This document shows, one piece after another, positions 26,436 to 34,691 of a stretch of DNA of 64,000 nucleotides (position 1 is its first letter; each line of letters begins with the position of its first letter). The position numbers and the translations under genes were made by a program. This DNA comes from a bacterium (lineage in GTDB: Bacteria > Actinomycetota > Acidimicrobiia > Spongiisociales > Spongiisociaceae). The notes beneath the pieces were generated by a model. The model did not search any database and was not told the DNA's origin. It saw only the letters and a list, made by a program, of their open reading frames with translations. The stretch spans positions 95,899 through 159,898 of the forward strand of contig JAPPHZ010000030.1 of the NCBI GenBank assembly GCA_028820935.1, in the 5' to 3' direction.

Positions 26436-27457
26436 CCCGGCGCCCGGCCGGTGGCCTCCTCATGGCGCTGGCGGTCCTCCTCACGCTGGCCGGGTCAGGC
26501 TGCTCGGCAGGGAGTGGGGATCGTGTTGTCGAGGTGGGCTTCTACGCCTTCTTCGAGCCGGTCAGCTCGTCGGCGGACGCCGATCCCGCCTCGCCCGACT
26601 TCAACGTTCACGTCGGCTACGAAGCCGACCTTCTGACCGCTGTCGAGGCGATCGAGGGTTATGGCCTCCGGTTCAACCGGACCGCCATCCCCCAATGGAC
26701 CGACATCTGGCTGAGGGCGGCCGGCGCCGAGTTCGATCTTGCCGGCGGGGGCATCACCATCCTCGAGGCTCGCACCCGTGACAAGTCCGGCAAGGCGGTC
26801 GTGGCGTTCACCGACGGCCACATCGATTTCACCCAGTCACTCCTGGTTCGCGCCGAAGACGCCCGCCGTTTGCCCGATCACGAGGCGCTCCTACCCACGG
26901 ATGTCGTGGGAGTCCTCCCCAATACGACCGGGGAGGCCAGGTTGCTCCAGCTTCTGGGGGTGGCCGACGAGGACGGAGGCCTGGCGGCCGGTACCCGCAT
27001 CGAGACGCCATCCGGTTGGGTAACGGTCGAGACGGACCGTTACCTCGCCATCAGCGCCGCCCGTGCCTCACCGGAGTTGGCGGCCCGCAAGCGCCTCATC
27101 GCGGCCGATCCCGACCGGCCGCAGATTCTCTACCTGGGGGAAGAGCCCGGCGCGGAGGTCGGGGAGCCGGAGCTCCTGGCCGCATTGGCCGACGGCACGA
27201 TCGACGCCATAGCCCGAGGTACCGTGGGCAACACGCTCGCGGCGGCCTCTTCGGATGATGCCTTCGTGGTGACCGCCCTCGACTCCCGCCCGGAACGAGG
27301 GGGATTCGTGGTCGACATAGGCGACACCCGGCTGTTGCAACAGATCAACGTGGCCATCGCCTGGCTGACCGACGGGGGTCGGATCGGACTGGCCGAGTGG
27401 CTGGCCGATCCTCTGGTCTTCCTCGAGCGGGCCGCCCGCTGGGATGATCGGTCCTGA
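26420..27457 (+). CDS. Family 3 extracellular solute-binding lipoprotein
   Basis: 345 residues from TTG 26420, which gives a basic n-region (APRLTRRPAGG), a hydrophobic core and Cys in GSGC as lipid attachment site; ATG 26462 would lose the basic region. The SBP-3 pattern follows: VVEVGFYAFFEPVSS, the GYEADLLTAVE helix and EFDLAGGGITILEART. Such proteins bind amino acids or related polar compounds for ABC importers. No permease or ATPase gene is adjacent, so it may serve a distant transporter. Ligand unknown. Confidence 0.75.
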   Translation: MAPRLTRRPAGGLLMALAVLLTLAGSGCSAGSGDRVVEVGFYAFFEPVSSSADADPASPDFNVHVGYEADLLTAVEAIEGYGLRFNRTAIPQWTDIWLRAAGAEFDLAGGGITILEARTRDKSGKAVVAFTDGHIDFTQSLLVRAEDARRLPDHEALLPTDVVGVLPNTTGEARLLQLLGVADEDGGLAAGTRIETPSGWVTVETDRYLAISAARASPELAARKRLIAADPDRPQILYLGEEPGAEVGEPELLAALADGTIDAIARGTVGNTLAAASSDDAFVVTALDSRPERGGFVVDIGDTRLLQQINVAIAWLTDGGRIGLAEWLADPLVFLERAARWDDRS

Positions 27458-27466
27458 GGACAGATC

Positions 27467-28819
27467 GTGAGCATTACCGAATGGGGGTTGAAACTGTCAC
27501 ACCCTCGCCATACATTGCCTATCGCCAAGCACCTGCGCCGGTCGAGAGCTCTCCCAATTGGCTCGACCGACCCGAGGGAACATTCAGCTTCTAGGAGCGA
27601 AGGGCCTTCATCCCGGCATCCAGCCGGGCATGGCCGACCACGCTCCAAAAAGGAAAGGTGGTGGTGGGGGAGGGCCCGGTGCGGAGCGCCGGTTTGGCGC
27701 GGCGATTTTCGCGTTCTCGGACCGGTCCGGCGCTGGCGCCAAGCGGTTGTGGCGTTGCTCATCCCGTCGCTGGTGGCTTGCGGGTTCGGATCCGACCAGA
27801 CCGAGGAGGTGCCTTCCCCGGTCTGCGCGTCCGGGCAGATCGACGGTGAGGTGGTTCTGCTCAGCCGCGCCGGGCAGATGGCACCGCAGGTCATCGACCG
27901 GTTCGAGCGGCGCTACGCGGTGGACGTCAAGGAGCTGTTCTACGAGACCGACGACGAGATGCTCTCCCGCGTGACCGCAGGTGCCGACCCGTTCGATGTG
28001 GTGATTCTCAGCCAGGACCTGGCTGCGATTCTCTGGCGGGGAGGCCAGCTCCACGCTCTCGACCCGATTGCCTTGCCGGGTCGGGTGAACCTCGACACCC
28101 AGCTCATCCGACCGGATTCGGATACCGAGGGCTTCTACACGGTGCCGCTCGTCTGGGGCACGGTCGGGATCGGTTTGAATGTCAACGTGGTGCCCGACAC
28201 CGCCGAAACCAACTGGGGGCTCATCTTCGATCTCTCCCAGGCTTGGATTTACGCGGGTCGGGTCTCACTCCTTGATGATCCCCGCCACGTCATGGCCGCC
28301 GCCATGTTCTACCTCGGATACTCGCCGAACTCGGCGAACCGGGACCAGGTGCGGGAAGCCGGCCGGGTGGTGGCGGAGGCGAAGGCCCACTTGAGGGGGT
28401 TCGATTCTGACGACTACGCAGCCAGGTTGGCCGATGGGGGGCTCGACCTTGCCCAAGGCCGGTCGGATGACTTCCTGGCGGCCCTTGCCCCCGACTCGGA
28501 CGACTTCCTCTACGTCATACCCCAGGAAGGGGCCGCCATCTGGTTGGAGTCGATGGCCGTTCCCGTCACGTCCCAGCATCCGTGCAGCGCCCATTCCTTC
28601 ATCGACTTCCTACTCGAGCCTCGGACGGGAGCGGTCGTGGCCGACCATATCGGGGAGGCCACCGCGAACACGGCGTCGCTCTCGTACCTGATGCCCGAGA
28701 CCGCCGCCAACCGGACGCTCTATCCGACGCTCCAGGCCCGGGAGCGGCTGGTGCTCCTCGAATACACGGAGGAACTGGACCTCCTGTACGCGGAGGAGTT
28801 CGCGCTGGTGGTGGAGTAG
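27467..28819 (+). CDS. PotD-like extracellular solute-binding lipoprotein, start unclear
   Basis: The mature protein is clear from about base 27728: basic RRWRQ, hydrophobic AVVALLIPSLVAC lipobox, then about 340 residues of polyamine/iron-type family 1 binding protein (FERRYAVDVKELFYETDDEM, PFDVVILSQDLAAIL, VPLVWGTVGIGLNVN). The only in-frame conventional starts are GTG 27467 or a TTG near 27513, far upstream inside structured RNA cassette A, or GTG 27749, which removes the basic region. The first 80 or so codons therefore probably are not translated, and either a rare start or a start lost by mutation is used. No ABC permease is adjacent. Confidence 0.7.
   Translation: MSITEWGLKLSHPRHTLPIAKHLRRSRALPIGSTDPREHSASRSEGPSSRHPAGHGRPRSKKERWWWGRARCGAPVWRGDFRVLGPVRRWRQAVVALLIPSLVACGFGSDQTEEVPSPVCASGQIDGEVVLLSRAGQMAPQVIDRFERRYAVDVKELFYETDDEMLSRVTAGADPFDVVILSQDLAAILWRGGQLHALDPIALPGRVNLDTQLIRPDSDTEGFYTVPLVWGTVGIGLNVNVVPDTAETNWGLIFDLSQAWIYAGRVSLLDDPRHVMAAAMFYLGYSPNSANRDQVREAGRVVAEAKAHLRGFDSDDYAARLADGGLDLAQGRSDDFLAALAPDSDDFLYVIPQEGAAIWLESMAVPVTSQHPCSAHSFIDFLLEPRTGAVVADHIGEATANTASLSYLMPETAANRTLYPTLQARERLVLLEYTEELDLLYAEEFALVVE
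27488..27516 (+). promoter_or_regulatory. Promoter of RNA cassette A
   Basis: TTGAAA (27488-27493), 17-nt spacer, TACATT (27511-27516). The spacer begins CTGTCA and leaves 11 nt to the -10, the RecA-NDp spacing. Confidence 0.65.
27523..27695 (+). ncRNA. Structured RNA candidate, cassette A
   Basis: About 173 nt from the predicted start to the terminator. Helices seen: CGGTCGAG 27539-27546 with CTCGACCG 27562-27569; GGAGCG 27594-27599 with CGCTCC 27641-27646, enclosing GGCC 27603-27606 with GGCC 27632-27635 and CCCGGC 27612-27617 with GCCGGG 27623-27628. All four recur in cassette B with compensatory changes. Conserved single-stranded blocks are CCGAGGGAACAT and GGGGGAGGGCCCGGTGC. It lies upstream of the PotD-like gene but ends in its own terminator. 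Not matched to any family I know. Confidence 0.65.
27676..27695 (+). terminator. Terminator of RNA cassette A
   Basis: CCGGTGC-GGA-GCGCCGG followed by TTT. A 7-bp stem with one G-U pair. The equivalent stem in cassette B is perfect with five T. Confidence 0.55.
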
Positions 28820-28869
28820 GAGGATGCCGCGAGACGCGGTGAAGGGCCGGTCCGGCGGCGGGAGGCTTG

Positions 28870-28875
28870 TAGTCT
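28870..28875 (+). promoter_or_regulatory. Putative -10 box (TAGTCT), leaderless rnhB transcript
   Basis: TAGTCT ends 6 nt before ATG 28882, with no Shine-Dalgarno sequence. Confidence 0.5.
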
Positions 28876-28881
28876 GAACCG

Positions 28882-29589
28882 ATGGCCAACACCGTTCCCA
28901 AGCTCCGACCGGTTCTTAAGAAGCGGGTCCCCAATCTTCGGGTCGAGAGGCGGCTCTGGGAGGTGGGACACGAGGTGGTCGTGGGTGTGGACGAGGTCGG
29001 AAGGGGTGCCTGGGCGGGTCCCTTGACGGTTGGAGCAGCCGTGATCCCGAAGGACCGGCGCATCTACAAGCTACGCGACTCCAAGATGCTCACCGAAACC
29101 GAGCGGGAGGCCTTGTTCGATCGCGTGGCCGGCTGGTGTGTCCGGTGGTCGACCGGCCACGCCGACCACCAGGAGTGTGATCGGCTGGGCATGTCGGAAG
29201 CCCAACGCCTGGCCGCCCGCCGCGCGCTCGACGGGTTGGGTCTGACCCCCGACCGCATCCTGGTCGACGGTCGCTGGGACTTCGTGGGTGGGGCGAGAAC
29301 CATCAGGCTGGTCCGGGGGGATGCGACCTCCCTTTCCATATCGGCCGCCTCGATCCTCGCCAAGGTGACGCGGGACCGGATGATGCGCAGCCTCGCGGCC
29401 CACTATCCGAACTACGGCTTCGAGAGCAACAAGGGCTACCCATGCCCGACCCACAAGGCCGCCCTGCAGGCATGGGGTCCGTCCGCCATCCACCGCCGGA
29501 GCTGGGTGTTCATGGACCACATGCCCTGGACAGGGATCCCACGTTACGTCAGACCGGACCCCCAAGGCGTGCTTTTCGACGCCGGCTGA
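28882..29589 (+). CDS. rnhB: Ribonuclease HII
   Basis: 235 residues. It removes RNA from RNA-DNA hybrids and single ribonucleotides from DNA. The catalytic DEVGRGAWAGPL carries Asp-Glu, with LRDSKMLTETERE, ILVDGRWDF and ASILAKVTRDRMM supplying the remaining acidic and conserved residues. The N-terminus has an extra about 25 basic residues (KLRPVLKKRVPNLRVERRLW). Confidence 0.95.
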   Translation: MANTVPKLRPVLKKRVPNLRVERRLWEVGHEVVVGVDEVGRGAWAGPLTVGAAVIPKDRRIYKLRDSKMLTETEREALFDRVAGWCVRWSTGHADHQECDRLGMSEAQRLAARRALDGLGLTPDRILVDGRWDFVGGARTIRLVRGDATSLSISAASILAKVTRDRMMRSLAAHYPNYGFESNKGYPCPTHKAALQAWGPSAIHRRSWVFMDHMPWTGIPRYVRPDPQGVLFDAG

Positions 29590-29653
29590 CACACCTTGTC
29601 CCTCAGGTAGAAGGTCGTAGCAGGCGGCGGAAGCCGGACCTTTATCGAGAACC

Positions 29654-30448
29654 TCAGCCTGGCAGGAAACCGGCGATGGCGTCTATCACCTGGTCGGGTT
29701 GCTCGACCATCATGATATGGCCCGCGCCTTCGATGGTGACTTCCTGTAGGACGACCAATCGTTCCCGGAGAGGCGCCGCCGCCCGGGACGGCGTCATGAT
29801 GTCCAGCGAGCCGCGGATGAGAAGGGCCGGGCACCGGACACGGTCAGCGGCCTCGGCGCCGCGGGCGTAGTCATTGCAGGCGCGGAGGTCCGAAGCCAGG
29901 ACCCCGGCGGGTGCCCGCTCCCACAGCCGGATGGTGCCGCCCATCATCCACAAGCCGGGCGTCTGGTGGCCGCCTAGGTGGAAGGGTTTGCCGTGACCCC
30001 AGGAGGACAACAACTCGTATGCCAGGTGCTGTCCCTGCTCGGAGGCGGCCAGCAGACCGGGATGAACCCGGATGGCAGCTGCGCCGCCGCACATGGTGAG
30101 CGTGGAAACTCGATGGGGATGGCGCGCCGCCGCTTCGAGGGCGATCAGCGCGCCCATCGAATGACCCACCAGGTGGGCCTCGCCGAATCCCGCGGCATCC
30201 ACCAACTCCGCCGCCCAGTCGGCATAGTCCTCGATGGCGCCGAGCGCCGGGCCGTCAGAGGAGCCGTGACCGGGAAGGTCCACTGCCAGGACCGAGAAGC
30301 CGTGGTGCGCGAAATAGCGAGTCTGGAGCTGCCAGGTGGTCTTGTCCAGTGCCGCTCCGTGGATGAACACGAGGAGCGGCGACTCCCGGTCGAGGTCCCG
30401 ACCGCCGGTGGTGGCGGAGACTCTGGAGCCCCGGACGGCCAGTTCCAC
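29654..30448 (-). CDS. Alpha/beta hydrolase
   Basis: 264 residues from the GTG at 30448. The fold is clear: LVFIHGAALDKTTWQ oxyanion region, nucleophile elbow GHSMGA, RGSLDIMTPS acid region and GAGHIMMVEQPD catalytic His. Substrate unknown. Its start lies 6 nt after the stop of the metY-like gene on the same strand, so it may be co-transcribed; a homoserine acetyltransferase role is not supported. Confidence 0.82.
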   Translation of the reverse strand: MELAVRGSRVSATTGGRDLDRESPLLVFIHGAALDKTTWQLQTRYFAHHGFSVLAVDLPGHGSSDGPALGAIEDYADWAAELVDAAGFGEAHLVGHSMGALIALEAAARHPHRVSTLTMCGGAAAIRVHPGLLAASEQGQHLAYELLSSWGHGKPFHLGGHQTPGLWMMGGTIRLWERAPAGVLASDLRACNDYARGAEAADRVRCPALLIRGSLDIMTPSRAAAPLRERLVVLQEVTIEGAGHIMMVEQPDQVIDAIAGFLPG

Positions 30449-30454
30449 GCCGAC

Positions 30455-31747
30455 CTACCGCTGGGAGGCTCGCAGGGCGGCAGCCAGGTCGTCCAAGAGG
30501 TCGTCCGGATCCTCCAGGCCCACCGAGAGCCGGATCAGGTCCTCTCCGACCCCGGCCGTGGCCAACTGGTCGGCACTCATGGTCGAATGGGTGGTCGATG
30601 CCGGGTGGATCACCAGTGACTTGGCATCTCCGACGTTCGCCAGGTGCGAGAAGATGCGGAGGCGCTCGATGAACCGTCGGCCGGCCTCCCGCCCACCCTT
30701 GATGCCGAAGGCCAGAATGGCGCCGCACCCGTCAGGCATCAACCGGGCCGCCCGAGCGTGGTCGGGGTGCTCGGGCAGGTCGGGGTGGGTGATCCAGGCC
30801 ACCTCGTCCCGTCCGGTGAGGAAGTCCAGCACCACACGGGTGTTGGCGACGTGTCTCTGCATCCGGATAGTCAGGGTCTCCATGCCCTGGAGGATGTAGA
30901 AGGCGTTCTGCGGGGCCAGGGGCGCGCCGAAGTCCCGCAGGCCTTCCACCCGCCCGCGGATGATGAAGGCCTGCGTTCCGAACTCCTCGGTGAACCGGAG
31001 GCCGTGGTAGCTGGGATAGGGCTCCGTGAGGGTCGGGAACTTGCCCGAGGCCTCCCAGTCGAACCGTCCGCTGTCGACCAGCGCTCCGCCCACGGCCAGC
31101 CCGTGCCCACCGATGAACTTGGTCACGGAGTGATAGGAAATGTCGACGCCCCACTCGAAGGGACGGAACAGGTAGGGAGTGGCAAACGTGTTGTCGAGCA
31201 TGAAGGGCACCCGGGCCTCGTGCGCGATGGCTGCCACTGCCTCCACATCCATGATCTCCAGGCCCGGGTTGCCCAGCGTCTCGCCGTACACCAGCCGGGT
31301 CTCGGGGCGTATCGCGTCCCGGAATCCGTCGGTGTCCCGCGGATCCACGAACGTGGTCCGGATCCCGAAGCGGGGGAGGGTGGTGGCCAGCAGGTTGTTG
31401 GATCCTCCGTACAGGGATGAGGAGGAGGCGATGTGGTCGCCGGCGCCCATGAGGGTGGCGATGGCCAGGAACAGAGCGGACATGCCCGAGGCGGTGGCAA
31501 TCGCCCCGACCCCACCCTCGAGCGCCGCCAGCCTCTCCTCCAGGGCGGCCACGGTCGGGTTCGAGATCCGGCTGTAGATGTGGCCCTGCCGTTCCAGATT
31601 GAACAGGCCGGCCGCATGCTCTACATCGCGGAACACGTAGGAGGTGGTTTGATAAATTGGGATGGCGCGGGCGCCATGGTCGGAATCGGGATGATGCCCG
31701 GCGTGCACGCTCAGCGTGTCGAAGTTCAATAGTTTGGGATCAACCAC
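30455..31747 (-). CDS. metY: O-acetylhomoserine sulfhydrylase (MetY)
   Basis: 430 residues from the GTG at 31747, chosen for GGAGAG 3 nt upstream; the frame extends to 31843. The PLP enzyme of the Cys/Met metabolism family has the Schiff-base Lys in YHSVTKFIGGHG. LSVHAGHHPD, IPIYQTTSYVFRD and LANVGDAKSLVIHPASTTH are typical of MetY rather than MetB. It makes homocysteine (or methionine with methanethiol) from O-acetylhomoserine. The gene diverges from a crotonase gene with 94 nt between starts. Confidence 0.9.
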   Translation of the reverse strand: MVDPKLLNFDTLSVHAGHHPDSDHGARAIPIYQTTSYVFRDVEHAAGLFNLERQGHIYSRISNPTVAALEERLAALEGGVGAIATASGMSALFLAIATLMGAGDHIASSSSLYGGSNNLLATTLPRFGIRTTFVDPRDTDGFRDAIRPETRLVYGETLGNPGLEIMDVEAVAAIAHEARVPFMLDNTFATPYLFRPFEWGVDISYHSVTKFIGGHGLAVGGALVDSGRFDWEASGKFPTLTEPYPSYHGLRFTEEFGTQAFIIRGRVEGLRDFGAPLAPQNAFYILQGMETLTIRMQRHVANTRVVLDFLTGRDEVAWITHPDLPEHPDHARAARLMPDGCGAILAFGIKGGREAGRRFIERLRIFSHLANVGDAKSLVIHPASTTHSTMSADQLATAGVGEDLIRLSVGLEDPDDLLDDLAAALRASQR

Positions 31748-31841
31748 CGGCTCTCCTATCCGGGGAACAGAGCCTAACGCTGCCGGCCCGCCGGTCGGAA
31801 GGTGGGCAGGGTGGTCTCGGGCAGGAGGTGTCAGGAGCCGC

Positions 31842-32525
31842 ATGGACGAAGTATCGATCAGCTATAGCGGCGATTTCCAGGCCACGATCACCATCGAGCG
31901 GCCTGACACCCTGAACTCCCTGGCGGTGTCCACGCTGACCGAACTGGCCAGGGCGGCGGCGGAGGTGTCGGCCCGGGGGGACTCGCTCAAGGTGGTGCTG
32001 CTGCGGGGTAGGGGCCGGGCGTTCTCTTCGGGACTCGACCTGCGCATGCTGGAGCCGGACTGCGGATTCCCGGTCCGGGCGATCGTCCACGGCGGCCAGA
32101 CCGTCATGGACGCGTTCGACGCCATCCCTGCGGTCACCGTGGCCGTCCTGAGGGGGGCGGTCGTGGGGGGTGGCGTGGTGCTGGCGTCGGCTTGCGATCT
32201 GCGGGTCGCCGCCGAGGACACCTACTTCGCCCTTCCGGAGGTCGACCTGGGAGTCCCGGTTCGCTGGGGCGGTGCTGCCCGGTTGGTTCGCGAGCTGGGG
32301 CCCTCCCTGGCCCGGGAATTGGCGATGACCTGCCGTCCCTTCACCGCTCAGGAGGCCAAGGCAGCCGGATTCCTGACCAGGGTGGTCCCTCCCGGAGAAC
32401 TCGACGAAGCAGTCCGGGAGCTGGTGGAGACCTTGTGCGACAAGCCGGTTCAACCACTCCAGGCCGTGAAGCGGAGCATCGCCGAAGCGGTAGAGATCAT
32501 GACGCCCTCCCGCTCCGGGTTCTGA
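31842..32525 (+). CDS. Enoyl-CoA hydratase/isomerase (crotonase) family protein
   Basis: 227 residues from ATG 31842 with AGGAG upstream. Crotonase oxyanion-hole motifs: GRGRAFSSGLDLRML and LRGAVVGGGVVLASACDLRVA. The protein is shorter than the usual 255-265 residues, mainly at the C-terminus. In the second motif region the residue following GVPVRWGG does not give the standard glutamate pair, so hydratase activity is uncertain. It converges on the acyl-CoA dehydrogenase gene, 39 nt between stops. Confidence 0.82.
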   Translation: MDEVSISYSGDFQATITIERPDTLNSLAVSTLTELARAAAEVSARGDSLKVVLLRGRGRAFSSGLDLRMLEPDCGFPVRAIVHGGQTVMDAFDAIPAVTVAVLRGAVVGGGVVLASACDLRVAAEDTYFALPEVDLGVPVRWGGAARLVRELGPSLARELAMTCRPFTAQEAKAAGFLTRVVPPGELDEAVRELVETLCDKPVQPLQAVKRSIAEAVEIMTPSRSGF

Positions 32526-32564
32526 GCCGCGTCGTGGACACCGCACCCGCTGGTCAGGTCCGGA

Positions 32565-34322
32565 TCAAAGGTCGGCGGCACCGATGTCGAACAGGATCTC
32601 GTCCCCACCGGTAGCGGCGCCGTGAAGGGCCGTGCTGAGCGGTAGCAGTTGTTCGACATAGAAGCGGCAGGTGGCCTGCTTCCGGCGGTCTCCCGCGGCG
32701 ACTGCGGCCGCGCCGGCCTCCGCCATCAACGCTCCCGCCGCCACACCCCCGAACATGAGGCAGTAGGGGCTGGCGCCGGCCAGCACCCGGTTGGGCCGGT
32801 CGCTCTCGGCGAGCAGCCGGCCGGTGGCATCCTCGAGTCCGGAGAGAGCCGCGGCGAGGCTGTCCGCCGCGCCATCCCACCCGACTTCGCGCAGGGAGGT
32901 CACGGAAGGCCACAACGACCGGATGTACGACCCGACGAGCCGGCCGCCGTCGATGGGTAGTTTGCGCGTCACCAGGTCGATGGCCTGGATGCCGTTGGTT
33001 CCCTCGTAGATCGGGGTGATGCGGGCGTCCCGCCAGTGCTGGGCGGCGCCGGTCTCCTCGATGTAGCCCATACCCCCGTGTACCTGGATCCCGATCGAGG
33101 CCACCTCCACACCGATCTCGGTGCACCACGACTTGACGATGGGGGTGAGGAGAGCCAGGCACTCGGCGTGGCGGCGGCGCTGATCCTCGTCCGGCGCGGC
33201 ATGGGCCAGGTCCTGGTGCATGGCCGCTCGGTAGATCAGGGATCGCATGGCCTCCGTGTAGGACCGCATGGTCATCAGCATGCGGCGCACGTCAGGGTGG
33301 TCGATGATCGGCGACATCGGCTCGGTGGCGCCTACCGCACGTCCTTGCCGCCGCTCTCTGGCGTAGGCGGCCGCCTGCTGGTAGGCCCGCTCCGCCACGG
33401 CCATGCCTTGGATGCCCACCGATACCCGGGCGGTGTTCATCATCGTGAACATGTTCCGCATGCCTTCATCGGGGCCTCCCAGGAGGTAGCCGACCGCGCC
33501 GCCCCGGTCCTCGCCGTAGACCATCACACAGGTAGGGGTGGCCTTGATGCCCAGCTTGTGCTCCAGAGACACCACTTTGACATCGTTGCGCTCGCCCGGT
33601 TCGCCGCTCGCGTCCGGCAGCAACTTGGGCACGATGAACATGGAGACGCCCTTGGTGCCGGGCGGGGACCCGGCGATGCGGGCGAGTACCAGATGGATGA
33701 CGTTGCTCGCCATGTCGTGGTCGCCGTAGGTGATGAAGATCTTGGTGCCGGCCAATCGGTACGTGCCGTCCCCGGCAGGATGGGCCCTGGTGTCCAGGGC
33801 GCCCACATCGGATCCGGCATGAGGCTCGGTGAGGTTCATCGTCGCCGACCACTCGCCGGTGATCAGCTTGGGCAGGTATAGGTCTCTCTGCTCATCGGTC
33901 CCGTGGGCGGCGAGAGCGGTGATGGCGCTGGAGGTCAGCAGCGGACCGGTGCTGAACGACAGGCATGCAGAGGTGAAGAGCTCCTCGACGGCCACTCCCA
34001 GGATGCGGGGCATGTCGGCGCCACCCCACCGGGCCGGTGCGCCGATCGTTCCCCATCCGGCGTTGACGTAGGCCTTGTAGGCTTCCTGGAAACCAGGTGG
34101 GGTGACCACCTGGCCGTCCTCGATCGTAGACCCCTCCATGTCCCCAATCCGGTTGAGGGGCGCCACCAGGTCTTGGACGAAGCGGGCGCACTCTTCGAGC
34201 AGCGAGCCCACCACGTCCGGCTCGGCGTGCCGGAAGGGTTCGAGGCCGAGGACGTGATCGAGGCCGGCGATGTGTTCGAGGGCGAAGCGGACATCTCGGA
34301 GCGGGGCCACGTAGCCGGACAT
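32565..34322 (-). CDS. Acyl-CoA dehydrogenase, about 590-residue FadE/DmdC-type subfamily
   Basis: 585 residues from the ATG at 34322. FAD-dependent alpha,beta-dehydrogenation of an acyl-CoA. The N-terminal SGYVAPLRDVRFALEHIAGLD, the core MNLTEPHAGSDVGALDTRA, the catalytic-Glu segment ITPIYEGTNGIQAIDL and the extra C-terminal domain are those of the long subfamily that includes DmdC. Chain type of substrate cannot be read from sequence. The upstream region on the other strand holds RNA cassette B. Confidence 0.9.
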   Translation of the reverse strand: MSGYVAPLRDVRFALEHIAGLDHVLGLEPFRHAEPDVVGSLLEECARFVQDLVAPLNRIGDMEGSTIEDGQVVTPPGFQEAYKAYVNAGWGTIGAPARWGGADMPRILGVAVEELFTSACLSFSTGPLLTSSAITALAAHGTDEQRDLYLPKLITGEWSATMNLTEPHAGSDVGALDTRAHPAGDGTYRLAGTKIFITYGDHDMASNVIHLVLARIAGSPPGTKGVSMFIVPKLLPDASGEPGERNDVKVVSLEHKLGIKATPTCVMVYGEDRGGAVGYLLGGPDEGMRNMFTMMNTARVSVGIQGMAVAERAYQQAAAYARERRQGRAVGATEPMSPIIDHPDVRRMLMTMRSYTEAMRSLIYRAAMHQDLAHAAPDEDQRRRHAECLALLTPIVKSWCTEIGVEVASIGIQVHGGMGYIEETGAAQHWRDARITPIYEGTNGIQAIDLVTRKLPIDGGRLVGSYIRSLWPSVTSLREVGWDGAADSLAAALSGLEDATGRLLAESDRPNRVLAGASPYCLMFGGVAAGALMAEAGAAAVAAGDRRKQATCRFYVEQLLPLSTALHGAATGGDEILFDIGAADL

Positions 34323-34436
34323 GGACCGCGATTCTAGGTCCGCACGAGCGGCTTTCGTCCGGTGTCCATCGGCCGAGGAGAGCGCGGGATCCGGTTCGAA
34401 GGCACCAGAATTTTTTCGCGTTCCGGCAAGAGGGGG

Positions 34437-34465
34437 TTGAATCCGTCCCACCTCCGCCGTACGTT
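34437..34465 (+). promoter_or_regulatory. Promoter of RNA cassette B
   Basis: TTGAAT (34437-34442), 17-nt spacer, TACGTT (34460-34465). The spacer starts CCGTCC, 11 nt before the -10, a weaker copy of the CTGTCA-N11 layout of cassette A. Confidence 0.6.
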
Positions 34466-34471
34466 GCCCAC

Positions 34472-34649
34472 TGCCAAGCACTGACAACCGGTACATGAAC
34501 TACGCCATTGGCTTTGCCGGTCCGAGGGAACATACGAGCTTCATGGAGCGAAGGCCGATTCCCGGCAATCACCCGGGTTTGGTCGACCACGCTCCAAGCA
34601 GCAACGGCGGTGGTGGCGGGGGAGGGCCCGGTGCGGAGCACCGGTTTTT
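34472..34649 (+). ncRNA. Structured RNA candidate, cassette B
   Basis: About 178 nt, homologous to cassette A. Helices: ACCGGTA 34487-34493 with TTGCCGGT 34514-34521 (7 pairs, one G-U) replaces the CGGTCGAG helix of A; GGAGCG 34545-34550 with CGCTCC 34590-34595; GGCC 34553-34556 with GGTC 34581-34584; CCCGG 34561-34565 with CCGGG 34573-34577. Shared blocks CCGAGGGAACAT, GACCACGCTCCAA and GGGGGAGGGCCCGGTGCGGAGC keep position. Indels relative to A are of one or two bases, so the conservation is not that of a protein. Confidence 0.68.
34628..34649 (+). terminator. Intrinsic terminator of RNA cassette B
   Basis: CCGGTGC-GGA-GCACCGG followed directly by TTTTT: a perfect 7-bp stem, 3-nt loop and U-tract. 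Confidence 0.85.
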
Positions 34650-34691
34650 CGCGTTCTCGGTTTATGGGCCGTTGCTGGTGAGGTGGCCGGG

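Larger units (their letters stand above)
34323..34691. other. Gene-free stretch holding RNA cassette B
   Basis: 369 nt between the 5' end of the acyl-CoA dehydrogenase gene and the 3' end of the PLP lyase gene, both on the minus strand. No protein gene is supported. The plus strand carries a promoter, a structured RNA and an intrinsic terminator. An extra TTTTTTCGCGTTCCGG at 34411-34426 resembles the TTTTTCGCGTTCTCGG that follows the terminator. Confidence 0.7.
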
